This document shows, piece by piece, positions 44,586 through 52,911 of a DNA stretch of 64,000 nucleotides. Made by a program: the position numbers and the translations under genes. The DNA lies in assembly GCF_000474275.2 (NCBI RefSeq), contig NZ_ATAE01000042.1:1-64000 (forward strand). Direction: 5' to 3'. The first letter of the stretch is position 1, and each line of letters opens with the position of its first letter. The stretch is from Alkalihalophilus marmarensis DSM 21297. Lineage in GTDB: Bacteria; Bacillota; Bacilli; Bacillales; Bacillaceae_D. The notes beneath the pieces were generated by a model, which was not told the DNA's origin, searched no databases, and saw only the letters and a program-made list of their open reading frames with translations.

Positions 44586-44600
44586 TTTGACTTTACCCTA

Positions 44601-45287
44601 CTACTCAACCCCTGTATATTTCACTGGAAGAGTCGCTTGGATTTGGTCTCCTGCTGATAAGTGAATAATGTATTCTGACAGGTAGAAACTATCATCTCTG
44701 CCTAGGATGATGTTTGCTTTCCTGCCATCGTTAACAAAATAGTTGCCTGATCCGCTGCTTGGCTCGATTCTGTAGCGCCCTTCTTCAAGATCCACTCCGA
44801 CCGTGAAGTAGCCTGCTGGTAATGTGCGAGGCTGCTCTTGCTTCTCCACAATCCCTTCGTTCAACTGATCGAGCTTCGACTCACTCTCAGAAATCTTTTG
44901 CATAATAACAGCTAACGAAGCTTCTTGTTGACCAATTTCTTTAGCTAGATCGTTCTTCTCGTTTTCAATACTTTCTTTATCAGAAACTAGAGCTAGTACC
45001 TCTTCATGCTCTTGGTTTAATTTTTCCAGCTTTCCACTTTCGTCAGCTAGTTGTTTATTCACCTGCTCTAGTTCCTCATTTGCTTCCTTAATCTGTATTC
45101 GGATAGAAAGTAATTCGCCATCCATTTGCTCAAATTTCACTTTTTTATCACTCAGCTCGACTGCTGCGTTTCCATGTCCTGCGCTATAACTTAACAACGC
45201 TATTACAAGTAACAACACTACAGCTGAACCACCTATGATGCGTTCTTTCTTACTTAATGATTGAAATCGTTCTTTTAATTGTTGCAT
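44601..45287 (-). CDS. Membrane-anchored coiled-coil protein
   Basis: 228 residues. Membrane segment about 17-36 (IIGGSAVVLLLVIALLSYSAG), quoted in part. A long coiled coil follows (about 48-145; many LEKLNQE heptads), then a beta domain with LPAGYFTVGVDLEEGRYRIE and NYFVND. This C-terminal type is widespread in Firmicutes, of unknown function, and may bind a surface ligand. GGAGAG lies about five bases before the ATG. It interrupts the two paralogous plus-strand genes. Confidence 0.72.
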   Translation of the reverse strand: MQQLKERFQSLSKKERIIGGSAVVLLLVIALLSYSAGHGNAAVELSDKKVKFEQMDGELLSIRIQIKEANEELEQVNKQLADESGKLEKLNQEHEEVLALVSDKESIENEKNDLAKEIGQQEASLAVIMQKISESESKLDQLNEGIVEKQEQPRTLPAGYFTVGVDLEEGRYRIEPSSGSGNYFVNDGRKANIILGRDDSFYLSEYIIHLSAGDQIQATLPVKYTGVE

Positions 45288-45454
45288 CGTTCTCTCCTAA
45301 AAATGTAAAAGTATGTATTAGATTACACCGAACTAGTAGTATATATGAAATGAATGACTAAATATATAGGTTAAAAGTCGTTAGATCAATCTCAATACGA
45401 GTGGTGATAGATACCATTCCTTGGTATGATTAACTGCGTATTGGAGGGTAGAGA

Positions 45455-46498
45455 ATGTTACGTTGGTCTAAAAAGAAAAAAGTAATTGTGTGCACCATTG
45501 CTGTTGCAGCTCTTGTCTGTAGTTTTCTTTTCTTTATCAGGTATGTGCCTACTGGATTTGTAAATGCCTATACGATTGCTGAACACAGGGAAGCAGTGAA
45601 AATTGATAGGGTTTCAACTAGTGGACGGGGATCACCTGCAACCTACAGAGTTCAGTCACTTAGAAATCCCAAGCTTTGGTTTACCGTTAAGGTGGCGAGG
45701 TCATCTATTTTAGAACTGCCGCAAAATGTTATAGAGGATACATACGAGGACGGACAAACCACCTACCAAGAACAATTGAAACTTGATAAGGTTACCGGAG
45801 ATATTGAGAAATTAGGTTTTCATGGGATCGATGAAGAGGATATCATTTTAGATTTTTTCCCCACTCACCGGGATGAAGACGGAGTGAGTCTTAAAACTCT
45901 CAACTTAGTAAGTGAAGATGAACTTAACTTTAGACAGTTTAAAGAGGAAGAACTTCCGAGACTCCATCAGCTGAAGACGTTAATCGACAAAAGCGGGGCA
46001 GATGTTTCTCGGATCTATATTGATGATGAATACACATTATCGCACATTCGTTTTGATGGATATGCATCCACCACACCTCTTTCACCAGAGGAACTATACG
46101 ATTATTTAAGAAATACAAATTGGGAAATAAGCAACTATGAATCGCAGGTAAAATGGGAAAGTGAGTTTGAGAAAATAGAAAATGAGCGGTTCACATTAGG
46201 GACTGATTCGACAGACCTTATCTATCAATGTACCGATTTTAGGGATGAAGGTATTTGCAACGAGATTTCTTTAACCGTTCGATATGAGCATAACGGCCTC
46301 ACTTCGGAAAATGAGCATCTAACTGCCGATGTGACTGCCATCCTCCACTTACTGGAGCATACGATGACAGAGTTAGAATCATATGACCTCTTTTTTGTAG
46401 AGGAGCTTGATAATACCTGGTATAAGGAAGTCCGTTTCACGAATGAAGAGCGTGAGCAGTTTGAGTCGGTGGAGCAGTTGGTTGAGAAGATGTTTTAG
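45455..46498 (+). CDS. Single-pass membrane protein, paralogue B
   Basis: 347 residues, close relative of the 43062-44114 gene with the same anchor and C-terminal EEREQFESVEQLVEKMF. Intermediate regions differ, so duplication is not very recent, but the anchor region is nearly identical at the DNA level. GGAGGG lies six bases before the ATG. A perfect terminator overlaps the stop. Confidence 0.72.
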   Translation: MLRWSKKKKVIVCTIAVAALVCSFLFFIRYVPTGFVNAYTIAEHREAVKIDRVSTSGRGSPATYRVQSLRNPKLWFTVKVARSSILELPQNVIEDTYEDGQTTYQEQLKLDKVTGDIEKLGFHGIDEEDIILDFFPTHRDEDGVSLKTLNLVSEDELNFRQFKEEELPRLHQLKTLIDKSGADVSRIYIDDEYTLSHIRFDGYASTTPLSPEELYDYLRNTNWEISNYESQVKWESEFEKIENERFTLGTDSTDLIYQCTDFRDEGICNEISLTVRYEHNGLTSENEHLTADVTAILHLLEHTMTELESYDLFFVEELDNTWYKEVRFTNEEREQFESVEQLVEKMF

Positions 46499-46526
46499 AG
46501 CAGCAGGTCGCCCTGCTGCTCTTTTT
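46497..46526 (+). terminator. Terminator of paralogue B gene
   Basis: AGAGCAGCAGG (46497-46507) pairs perfectly with CCTGCTGCTCT (46512-46522), followed by TTTT. Confidence 0.9.
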
Positions 46527-46531
46527 CTAGC

Positions 46532-47431
46532 TTAATTCCCCGCAAACATCTGCGTGTAATACCTGCTATAACCCTTATTACCGCTATAATAACCGATCCC
46601 GATTCGGTGGAAACGGTCGTTAATCATATTGCGGTGGTGTCCGGGGCTGTTAATCCAGCCGTTTGTCACCTGCTCGGCACCTGTATAGCCGGCTGCAATA
46701 TTTTCTCCTGCTGTGCGGTACGAAATATTGAACCTGTCCATCATCTCAAAAGGGGTTCCATAAGTCGGGGAGTTGTGGGCAAAGTACCCTACATCATGCA
46801 TGTCTTTTGACTTTATCCGGGCGACATTGCTCAATTCTACATCTAGGGCGAGCGGTGACTTGCCATGCTTTTGGCGTTCCTCATTTGTTAAGATAAAGAT
46901 TTCAAGCTCAGTATTTGAGATTTGATTTACGTCACCAATTACTTGATAAGGAGCCAGCCTTTGCAGCAGCGCTTGTCTCGTCGGATCGACTGGCTTCGCT
47001 GATGAACCACTAGATATATAAACAGTTTTACTTATATTATCCCATCTAACATTGGCACCAAGAACTTCTCCAACAAAACGAAGAGGTACAATCGTTCTTC
47101 CATTCACAGCTTTCGCTGCCACGTCTAATTGATGAGGCTGTCCATTTATGAAAGCTTGTCTAGAACCGAGGGTCAGCTCTATTCTTTCAGTTCCTCTTGT
47201 AGCGGTAATTTTCTTTGTCGTGTTGTTGTATGCTACATTCGCTCCGAGAGATTCAAAGATTCCCCGCATCGGAACGAGTACTCTACCATTTTCCACTACA
47301 GGCGCCTGGTCATATGTTTGTACATTCCCATTCAGGACAACGGATACAGGCTGTGCGCTCGTACTGTTTGCACCAATAAGAAATAGAACCATCACTAAAC
47401 TCATCACAAACATCAGCTTAACTCTACCCAT
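46532..47431 (-). CDS. Secreted CAP (SCP/PR-1) domain protein with stalk domain
   Basis: 299 residues. Signal peptide about 1-27, two CuAO-N-like stalk repeats (about 30-145: GRVLVPMRGIFESLGA and GRTIVPLRFVGE). The C-terminal CAP domain (about 175-299) has IFILTNEERQKHGKSPL, KSKDMHDVGYFAHNS, AGENIA and NSPGHHRNM with the two conserved His. Related to YkwD-type Bacillus proteins of unknown role. The start is as given; GGAGG lies about six bases upstream. Confidence 0.9.
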   Translation of the reverse strand: MGRVKLMFVMSLVMVLFLIGANSTSAQPVSVVLNGNVQTYDQAPVVENGRVLVPMRGIFESLGANVAYNNTTKKITATRGTERIELTLGSRQAFINGQPHQLDVAAKAVNGRTIVPLRFVGEVLGANVRWDNISKTVYISSGSSAKPVDPTRQALLQRLAPYQVIGDVNQISNTELEIFILTNEERQKHGKSPLALDVELSNVARIKSKDMHDVGYFAHNSPTYGTPFEMMDRFNISYRTAGENIAAGYTGAEQVTNGWINSPGHHRNMINDRFHRIGIGYYSGNKGYSRYYTQMFAGN

Positions 47432-47612
47432 AAAATCCCTCCTAATAAATGATTTACCTGATTACTAGTATACTATATTTTAAGAAGGACAATCTTATGG
47501 GTCCAACCTTGTTTAGCTATATAGGTAGATGTTTCGAAAAATTTATTCTCCTATTCCTAATTTCATATATAATATCTTTAAACACATATACCTTAGGGGG
47601 GAGCATGATCCT

Positions 47613-48086
47613 ATGACACATCAGGAAGAAATTCAGCTATTAAAAGATTCGATTAGAGAGAAAGAAGAATTGATTAAAGAGTTATCAGCACCGATTATTC
47701 CATCGATCATCCCTAAGACGATCCTCGTGCCGCTAACAGGAGCTCTCACATATGAACGTTTTGCTACCATCCAGGAAAAAATAGTAAACCGCATTCCACA
47801 AGAGAAGGCGGATTCGGTGATTATAGATTTTACGGCGATCAGTTATCGTGAGGTTGGGGATCTTGGAATGGAGCAGCTTGGTGACCGGATTTCTAAGCTG
47901 CGTGATTCGTTGCGCCTAATGGGTGTGGAGACAATCTTCACTGGTTTTTCTTCTACATTTGTACAAGAGATTATCCGCTCAGGTATAGATACAAGCCAAT
48001 TAGTTGTACATTCGACTTTCCGGACGGGGCTGCAGTATTTGATGAAGAAGAAGGGGTTAGAACTTGTGGAGGTTGAGAATAAATAA
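47613..48086 (+). CDS. STAS-domain protein, RsbR-like C-terminal domain only
   Basis: 157 residues. Short helical start, then a STAS domain: IPKTILVPLTGALTYERF, SVIIDFTAISY, VETIFTGFSSTFVQ. This resembles the C-terminal half of RsbR stressosome proteins without the N-terminal globin-like sensor. The site normally phosphorylated (Thr/Ser after DFTAI) reads SYREVGD. The ATG at 47613 has GGGGGGAG nine bases upstream; the frame before it is not needed. It could tune sigma-B, which fits the sigma-B-like promoter at 27.8 kb. Confidence 0.85.
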   Translation: MTHQEEIQLLKDSIREKEELIKELSAPIIPSIIPKTILVPLTGALTYERFATIQEKIVNRIPQEKADSVIIDFTAISYREVGDLGMEQLGDRISKLRDSLRLMGVETIFTGFSSTFVQEIIRSGIDTSQLVVHSTFRTGLQYLMKKKGLELVEVENK

Positions 48087-48098
48087 CAGAGGAACAAT

Positions 48099-48139
48099 AA
48101 AAATGAGCAGCTTCTTGTGATGAGAAGCTGCTCATTTTT
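48099..48139 (+). terminator. Terminator after the STAS gene, bidirectional
   Basis: A perfect 17-bp stem: AAAAATGAGCAGCTTCT (48099-48115) with 48123-48139. Confidence 0.92.
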
Positions 48140-48170
48140 ATTGATTTGATAAGCGTCGTGTATAGATTCA

Positions 48171-48308
48171 TTAGTCAGTTTCTTCTTCTAGTATAGAGAC
48201 ACCCAGTTTCTCAAGAAGTGTAGCTACTGCGGCATAGCTCGTAATGTCATCTCGTGAGTATTCGCTTAAGTGGTCGAGCAGCTCTTGGACGGAAATGTCT
48301 GTTTTCAT
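48171..48308 (-). CDS. 45-residue hypothetical protein
   Basis: MKTDISVQELLDHLSEYS...EEETD: acidic, helical, with no membrane segment. AGGAGG lies about nine bases before the ATG (48306-48308), which is the main reason to call it. Not recognised. It lies convergent to the STAS gene, with the shared terminator between. Confidence 0.6.
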   Translation of the reverse strand: MKTDISVQELLDHLSEYSRDDITSYAAVATLLEKLGVSILEEETD

Positions 48309-48409
48309 AATTGGGTGCCTCCTCTTGGTGAGTTTATCTTGTTATATTCCTATACCCTGAGATAGGTATTTTTACACATGTTTTTTGGAGGAATTGTTTT
48401 GAGGTGGAC

Positions 48410-48533
48410 GGTTTTCAGTATTTGTTTGCGTTTGCTAGAATAAATACTGATTTCGCTGGATTATATGATAGTTTGCTAGAAATAGTGGAGGAATTGCTGG
48501 AATCAGCTGCTTATTTGCAAGGATAGAGAGCGG
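48410..48533 (+). repeat. Intergenic modular repeat element R5 (TTTGCTAGAAT flavour)
   Basis: Head GGTTTTCAGTATTTGTTTGC then G (48410-48430). Units start at 48431, 48451, 48472, 48493 and 48514. They begin TTTGCTAGAAT, TTTCGCTGGAT, TTTGCTAGAAA, ATTGCTGGAAT and TTTGCAAGGAT, spaced 20 or 21 bp. It is followed five bases later by R6, which has a different flavour. Confidence 0.82.
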
Positions 48534-48537
48534 GGAT

Positions 48538-48663
48538 GAATTCCCATTTAATTGAAGCGTTTATGAGATAAAAGCTGGAGTTCGTTTATAAGTTTCGCTT
48601 TTCGTTTATAAATGAGTGGAATTTATTTATAAATAAGATGAATTCGTTTATATCTTGCTCATC
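48538..48663 (+). repeat. Intergenic modular repeat element R6 (TTCGTTTATAA flavour)
   Basis: Head GAATTCCCATTTAATTGAAG then CG (48538-48559). Units start at 48560, 48581, 48601, 48622 and 48643. They begin TTTATGAGATAA, TTCGTTTATAAG, TTCGTTTATAAAT, TTTATTTATAAAT and TTCGTTTATAT. Together R5 and R6 fill most of the 474-bp gap 48309-48782; the remaining 119 bp hold nothing I can support. Confidence 0.82.
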
Positions 48664-48782
48664 AATAAGAGTGGTAACCTTTTCTACTTTTATTTCATAT
48701 TCTCTTTTCACCTCCTTCCATTCCCTCTTAAATTAGAAAAACCCTTACTCCTAATCAGTTTTAGCAGCAAGGGTTCGTGGCT

Positions 48783-49613
48783 TTATTCATTTCCCGCGAA
48801 ATAATCGACAATTTTTTCGCTCCAGACAGTGTGTCCTTTTTTATTTGGGCGGAATTTGCTGCCTGGGAGTTCAACTAGATATTGACCAATTTCTTGGTCA
48901 TTTGTTAATGGCCAAACGTCCCAGTGGTCGAGATACGGGAGGTCTTCTTCTTGTGCAAACCTCTCTAATGCGTCAACCTGCTCTTGATAGAATTGGGGTT
49001 TATAGAGCGGGTGCGATGGCTGAAGGATCACATAAGAGCCGATTTGTGCATCGATGGCACTCACGATCGATGATAGATTCATCATCGTTTTATCGAGCGG
49101 CACAGTTGAGTGGTCATTTAGTAAAAACGGCTCGAATACAATGATATCTGGGTTCATCGCTTCGATTTGCTGCAGGGCTTCACCTGCGTAGAACTCGCTT
49201 GTCGTCAAGTCTTTATAGCCTGAGAGATATTGAATATCAAAGGTTTCCTCGCCGTATAATTCATTCAATTCTTCTTCAGCTAAGTCTGGCCATGATGGAA
49301 TTTGAATCGTTTGACCATTTTCAAAGATTTCCCCTTGTGCGTGGGCATCGGAGCCGATGACCGCGATTGAGATTGTTTGGTTGTTTTTATATTTTGCGAT
49401 GATCTGGTCTTTTTTCTCTGCATATCTTGGATGATCAAGGGCTTCACCTAGTGATTCAGCCAGCATCTCTTGCTGCTCAAGCTCTGTGTAGAAATAATCG
49501 ATTGCGCCTGCTTCTACTTCTGTCAGCATATCATCGTGTTTGAACATATAGAGGGCCACAAGCAGCACACCTACTGCTGCGAGCGGCACGATTGATTTTA
49601 ATAAATTCAACAT
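48783..49613 (-). CDS. SGNH/GDSL-type hydrolase-like membrane-anchored protein
   Basis: 276 residues. Membrane anchor about 7-25, then an SGNH-like domain with IAVIGSDAHAQGE (the usual GDS order is altered to GSD), IIVFEPFLLND and a final KKGHTVWSEKI where the catalytic His would lie. It lies 36 bp downstream of the gamma-glutamyltransferase gene on the same strand. An ester- or polymer-modifying role at the surface is plausible, but the altered nucleophile motif makes activity uncertain. Confidence 0.68.
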   Translation of the reverse strand: MLNLLKSIVPLAAVGVLLVALYMFKHDDMLTEVEAGAIDYFYTELEQQEMLAESLGEALDHPRYAEKKDQIIAKYKNNQTISIAVIGSDAHAQGEIFENGQTIQIPSWPDLAEEELNELYGEETFDIQYLSGYKDLTTSEFYAGEALQQIEAMNPDIIVFEPFLLNDHSTVPLDKTMMNLSSIVSAIDAQIGSYVILQPSHPLYKPQFYQEQVDALERFAQEEDLPYLDHWDVWPLTNDQEIGQYLVELPGSKFRPNKKGHTVWSEKIVDYFAGNE

Positions 49614-49649
49614 ATCCTCTCCACCTGCTTTCTTCTATCTATCTATCTG

Positions 49650-51296
49650 TTATTCCGTGCTTCTTGCTTTCCATACGCCAGAGCGTCTTTTATCCGCAGC
49701 TCCGGTCACTTCTCCGTCTTCTCCAAATTTCGATAGCACCTGTACGCCGCCATAGAACATATCTGAGTTATTAATTTTGACAAGATAGCCTTTATTGCGA
49801 AGATCTGAGACGATGGAATCCGGCATGTCTTCTTCGATAAAGATCTCATCATCTTCTACAATAAAGCGCGGCTGATCGAGCGCTTCTTGAATCGAAATGT
49901 CATCAAACATCGCACTGATCATCACTTGTGTTAATATTTGCGGGATCCGTCTGCCGCCAGGGGTGCCGATTCCCATTACATCGTCACCGTCTTCACTTCT
50001 AACAATAGTCGGTGTGATAAAGCTTCTTGGGCTTTTTTGCGGCTCGTAGGCATTCGGAGACTTATCATTTGAGCTGAAATTGGCTAATTGATTATTTAAA
50101 AAGAAGCCTTCCACCATGTTTCCTGACCCGAAAAAGTTACTTAATGTATTTGTCGCTGAAACGACCATGCCGTCCTGGTCCATCACTACAAAATGAGTCG
50201 TGTTATTATGGTTATTTTCATCCGCCGGTGTGTCGTTTACATCAAATGAAGCGGATAGCTCATCTGTTGAGATCTCAGATGCCATCTTGCTTGAATACTT
50301 CTCGCTTGCCAGTTTCTCGGTATCAATTTCCGTAAATTTCGGGTCGCTGATATTAGACAAGCGGTCATTGTATGCTTGCTTAGCCATCTCACCGAGCAGG
50401 TGAATATAGTCCGCTGATGTTTTATCAATCCGGTCGAGCTTGTACGCTTCGGCCATCTGCAGCATTTGAATCAGGGTGATCCCAGCTGTCGGCGGTCCTG
50501 CCGTGTACACGTTATAGCCGTAGAAGCTGCCTTTGGCGGCTTTCGTTTTCACAACTTCGTATTCTTCTAAGTCACGCTTTGAAACATCAGAGTAGTTATT
50601 TGCAATCTCCTCGGCAATATCGCCTTCATAAAAATCATTTAACCCGTATTCCTGCAGTCGTTTCAACGTTTCAGCCAGGTCCTCCTGCCTTAACGTCTCT
50701 CCTCCCTTGATTGCTTCATCATCAGGAAAGAAGTGACTCGCAGCATCTTGGTCAATTCGGTGCCTTGCGCCGTGAATTCTCTGGCTTAAATACGTATCGA
50801 CTACAAACCCGCCTTCAGCAATTTCAACGGACGGCTCGAGTAAATCGTACAAGCTTTTTACACCGTAATCGTGATGTACCTCATGCATGCCTTTGACAAG
50901 GCCTGGTACCCCGGTGCTGTTTTTCCGCCCTTCTTTCGGGGCTGTTTCACGGTAATCATAGACAACCGGCTCTGCATCTGCTTTTGGCAGTACAAGCATC
51001 GTCCCGCCTCCGCCAAGGCCGGAACCATATGGCTCAGCAACACCGAGCGCAAAGGACACAGCTACTGCGGCATCGACTGCATTTCCGCCTTGCTCAAGCA
51101 CACGCATTCCGACTTCGACTGCCACCGGATTAGACGAGCTCACGCCGTAGCCTTCTTTATGTTTCACTTGTTCCACCTCTTCATCAGGCAGGGATAAGTC
51201 GCCTGTTTCTTGTTCACCGCTTCGGTCCCCGACGATTAAAAATATCACTATGACAAGGAGCAGCAGGATAAATAGAGTCGTCCATTTAATCTTCAA
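49650..51296 (-). CDS. Membrane-anchored gamma-glutamyltransferase/hydrolase (GGT family)
   Basis: 548 residues. Membrane anchor about 4-22, then the Ntn-hydrolase GGT fold. SSNPVAVEVGMRVLEQGGNAVDAAVA is the conserved N-terminal signature (quoted in part), and NNTTHFVVMD contains the Thr nucleophile exposed by self-cleavage. GIGTPGGRRIPQ follows. In capsule loci the homologue CapD or Ggt releases or anchors poly-gamma-glutamate. Start TTG about 51294-51296, with GGAGGGG upstream; the longer frame would place 33 hydrophilic residues before the anchor. It is divergent from the PgdS-like gene and near pgsBCA. Confidence 0.88.
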   Translation of the reverse strand: MKIKWTTLFILLLLVIVIFLIVGDRSGEQETGDLSLPDEEVEQVKHKEGYGVSSSNPVAVEVGMRVLEQGGNAVDAAVAVSFALGVAEPYGSGLGGGGTMLVLPKADAEPVVYDYRETAPKEGRKNSTGVPGLVKGMHEVHHDYGVKSLYDLLEPSVEIAEGGFVVDTYLSQRIHGARHRIDQDAASHFFPDDEAIKGGETLRQEDLAETLKRLQEYGLNDFYEGDIAEEIANNYSDVSKRDLEEYEVVKTKAAKGSFYGYNVYTAGPPTAGITLIQMLQMAEAYKLDRIDKTSADYIHLLGEMAKQAYNDRLSNISDPKFTEIDTEKLASEKYSSKMASEISTDELSASFDVNDTPADENNHNNTTHFVVMDQDGMVVSATNTLSNFFGSGNMVEGFFLNNQLANFSSNDKSPNAYEPQKSPRSFITPTIVRSEDGDDVMGIGTPGGRRIPQILTQVMISAMFDDISIQEALDQPRFIVEDDEIFIEEDMPDSIVSDLRNKGYLVKINNSDMFYGGVQVLSKFGEDGEVTGAADKRRSGVWKARSTE

Positions 51297-51419
51297 ACAA
51301 CCCCTCCTCTCTAGGGTGTAATTCGAACTATTTTTATCATCTTCTCTCAATTTATCTTGGTTTATACCGATCTTATTAGTACGTATAGACCACATAAATA
51401 CTCATAGAAGGTGAACCTC

Positions 51420-52871
51420 TTGAAAGTACTTTTTTCCATTTTTATATTTATCGTAAGTGTCAGTTTCGCTGCAGACACGCATGCCAGTTCAGGCACAAAG
51501 ATTGATGCAGCAGGGATTCAGGTTGGTGATATTCTTTATTTTAAGTACACCGAAGCCACCTATATGGGTAACGGGCGCTTCATTAGTAGTAAGAAAGGCC
51601 TTGTTGAAATTGATCTGGCTGATCCATTTTGGACCGCTTCCTACATTGGAATAAAACACCGCAGTTCTTCAAGTACTGTTGCTGCGAATACAAAAACGAA
51701 CGGTTCTACTCTTGCAAGCCGTGCCACTTCCTTAATCGGCACGCCATACAATCAGCGCGGCGAGACACCTCGTGACGGTTTTTCTACCGGCAGCTTTGTT
51801 CATTACGTGTATAAAGATGTAACAGGCAGCCTGCTTTCAAAAATTCCGTTACGGCAAAAAGAAGCCGGCACCCCGGTGAAGCGGTCTGAGCTTGCACCTG
51901 GTGACCTTGTTTTCTTCCAAGGGTCAAGCAGCGTGATAAGCGGCATCTATGTCGGCAGCCAAGAATTTGTGATTGCTGCTTCGAGCGGCGTCGCTAAACG
52001 TCATCTTGACCGTGACTCTTATTACGCCAACTCATATGTTGGCGCGGTTCGCTACTCTCGTGATGAGCTTCGTCTCAGCCATCCGCGGACGTATGAGAAA
52101 CACGAGCATCCGGCAGTACGTGAGGCGATGAGGTATATCCATACGCCGTATGTGTTAACCGGCAATACACTCGCTGGTTTTGACTGCTCCTACTTAATTC
52201 AAATGGCATTTGCCGACGGACTTGATGTCCATCTCCCAAGGATTACGTATAATCAGTGGGAAGTAGGACCGACTGTCTTAGACGGAAAAATTGACTTTAA
52301 ACGCCAGTCCCTTGACGATTTGATCCGTCCGGGTGATGCGATTTATTTCTCAAATACTTGGCAGCCCGGCATCTCTCATGTCGGCATTTATCTCGGCCAG
52401 AACTACATGGTTCACGCCTCAGGTGACGAGGGTGAGACGACAATCAGCTATATTGCCTCGTACTGGCAGGAGCGGATGACGGGTGTGAAACGTTTTGATG
52501 ACTTAACCCTTCGTCTTGATCATCCAATCGTGCAAAAAGCGAGCGTTCTTCTCGGTTCACCGTATGCTCTTGGCGGAGAAAATTCTGAGACCGGCTTTGA
52601 TACAGGCAGTCTCGTTCAATACATTTACAAAGAAAGTGTCGGACTTGATCTGCCGCGCTTCGGTTCTCAGCAAATCCTCACCGGTGTTGAAGTGACTGAG
52701 CCTGAGACAGGCGACCTTCTCTTCTTCCAAGGAAGCTCGATTATTCCTGCTGTGTATGTTGGCAATGGACAGATGGTTGTGATGACTCAGCTGCAAGGTG
52801 CCACAATTATTGATTATAAGAAAAGCGACTACTGGGCGCCTCGTTATATCGGCGCAAGACGCGTTCTATAG
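51420..52871 (+). CDS. Multi-NlpC/P60 protein, PgdS-like poly-gamma-glutamate hydrolase candidate
   Basis: 483 residues. Signal peptide about 1-22, then several NlpC/P60-like repeats. Only the third quarter retains the nucleophile, in GFDCSYLI, with His in SHVG and MVHAS. The flanking copies read GFSTGSF and GFDTGSL where the Cys should be. This layout, one active domain among decayed ones, is known from PgdS (YwtD). The gene sits between the gamma-glutamyltransferase and pgsBCA genes. The start is TTG 51420 with GAAGGTGA five bases upstream; the GTG at 51411 overlaps that site. Confidence 0.85.
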   Translation: MKVLFSIFIFIVSVSFAADTHASSGTKIDAAGIQVGDILYFKYTEATYMGNGRFISSKKGLVEIDLADPFWTASYIGIKHRSSSSTVAANTKTNGSTLASRATSLIGTPYNQRGETPRDGFSTGSFVHYVYKDVTGSLLSKIPLRQKEAGTPVKRSELAPGDLVFFQGSSSVISGIYVGSQEFVIAASSGVAKRHLDRDSYYANSYVGAVRYSRDELRLSHPRTYEKHEHPAVREAMRYIHTPYVLTGNTLAGFDCSYLIQMAFADGLDVHLPRITYNQWEVGPTVLDGKIDFKRQSLDDLIRPGDAIYFSNTWQPGISHVGIYLGQNYMVHASGDEGETTISYIASYWQERMTGVKRFDDLTLRLDHPIVQKASVLLGSPYALGGENSETGFDTGSLVQYIYKESVGLDLPRFGSQQILTGVEVTEPETGDLLFFQGSSIIPAVYVGNGQMVVMTQLQGATIIDYKKSDYWAPRYIGARRVL

Positions 52872-52876
52872 TAATG

Positions 52877-52906
52877 TGACTCCGGCCAAATATGCGCCGG
52901 AGTCCT
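52877..52906 (+). terminator. Terminator of the PgdS-like gene
   Basis: GACTCCGGC pairs with GCCGGAGTC across a short loop, followed by C and TTTTT. Confidence 0.88.
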
Positions 52907-52911
52907 TTTTC

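Noticed and set aside
48431-48663. CRISPR array
   Set aside because: Repeats are only about 12 conserved bases, degenerate, with 20-22-bp period and no cas genes; spacers would be 8-10 bases.
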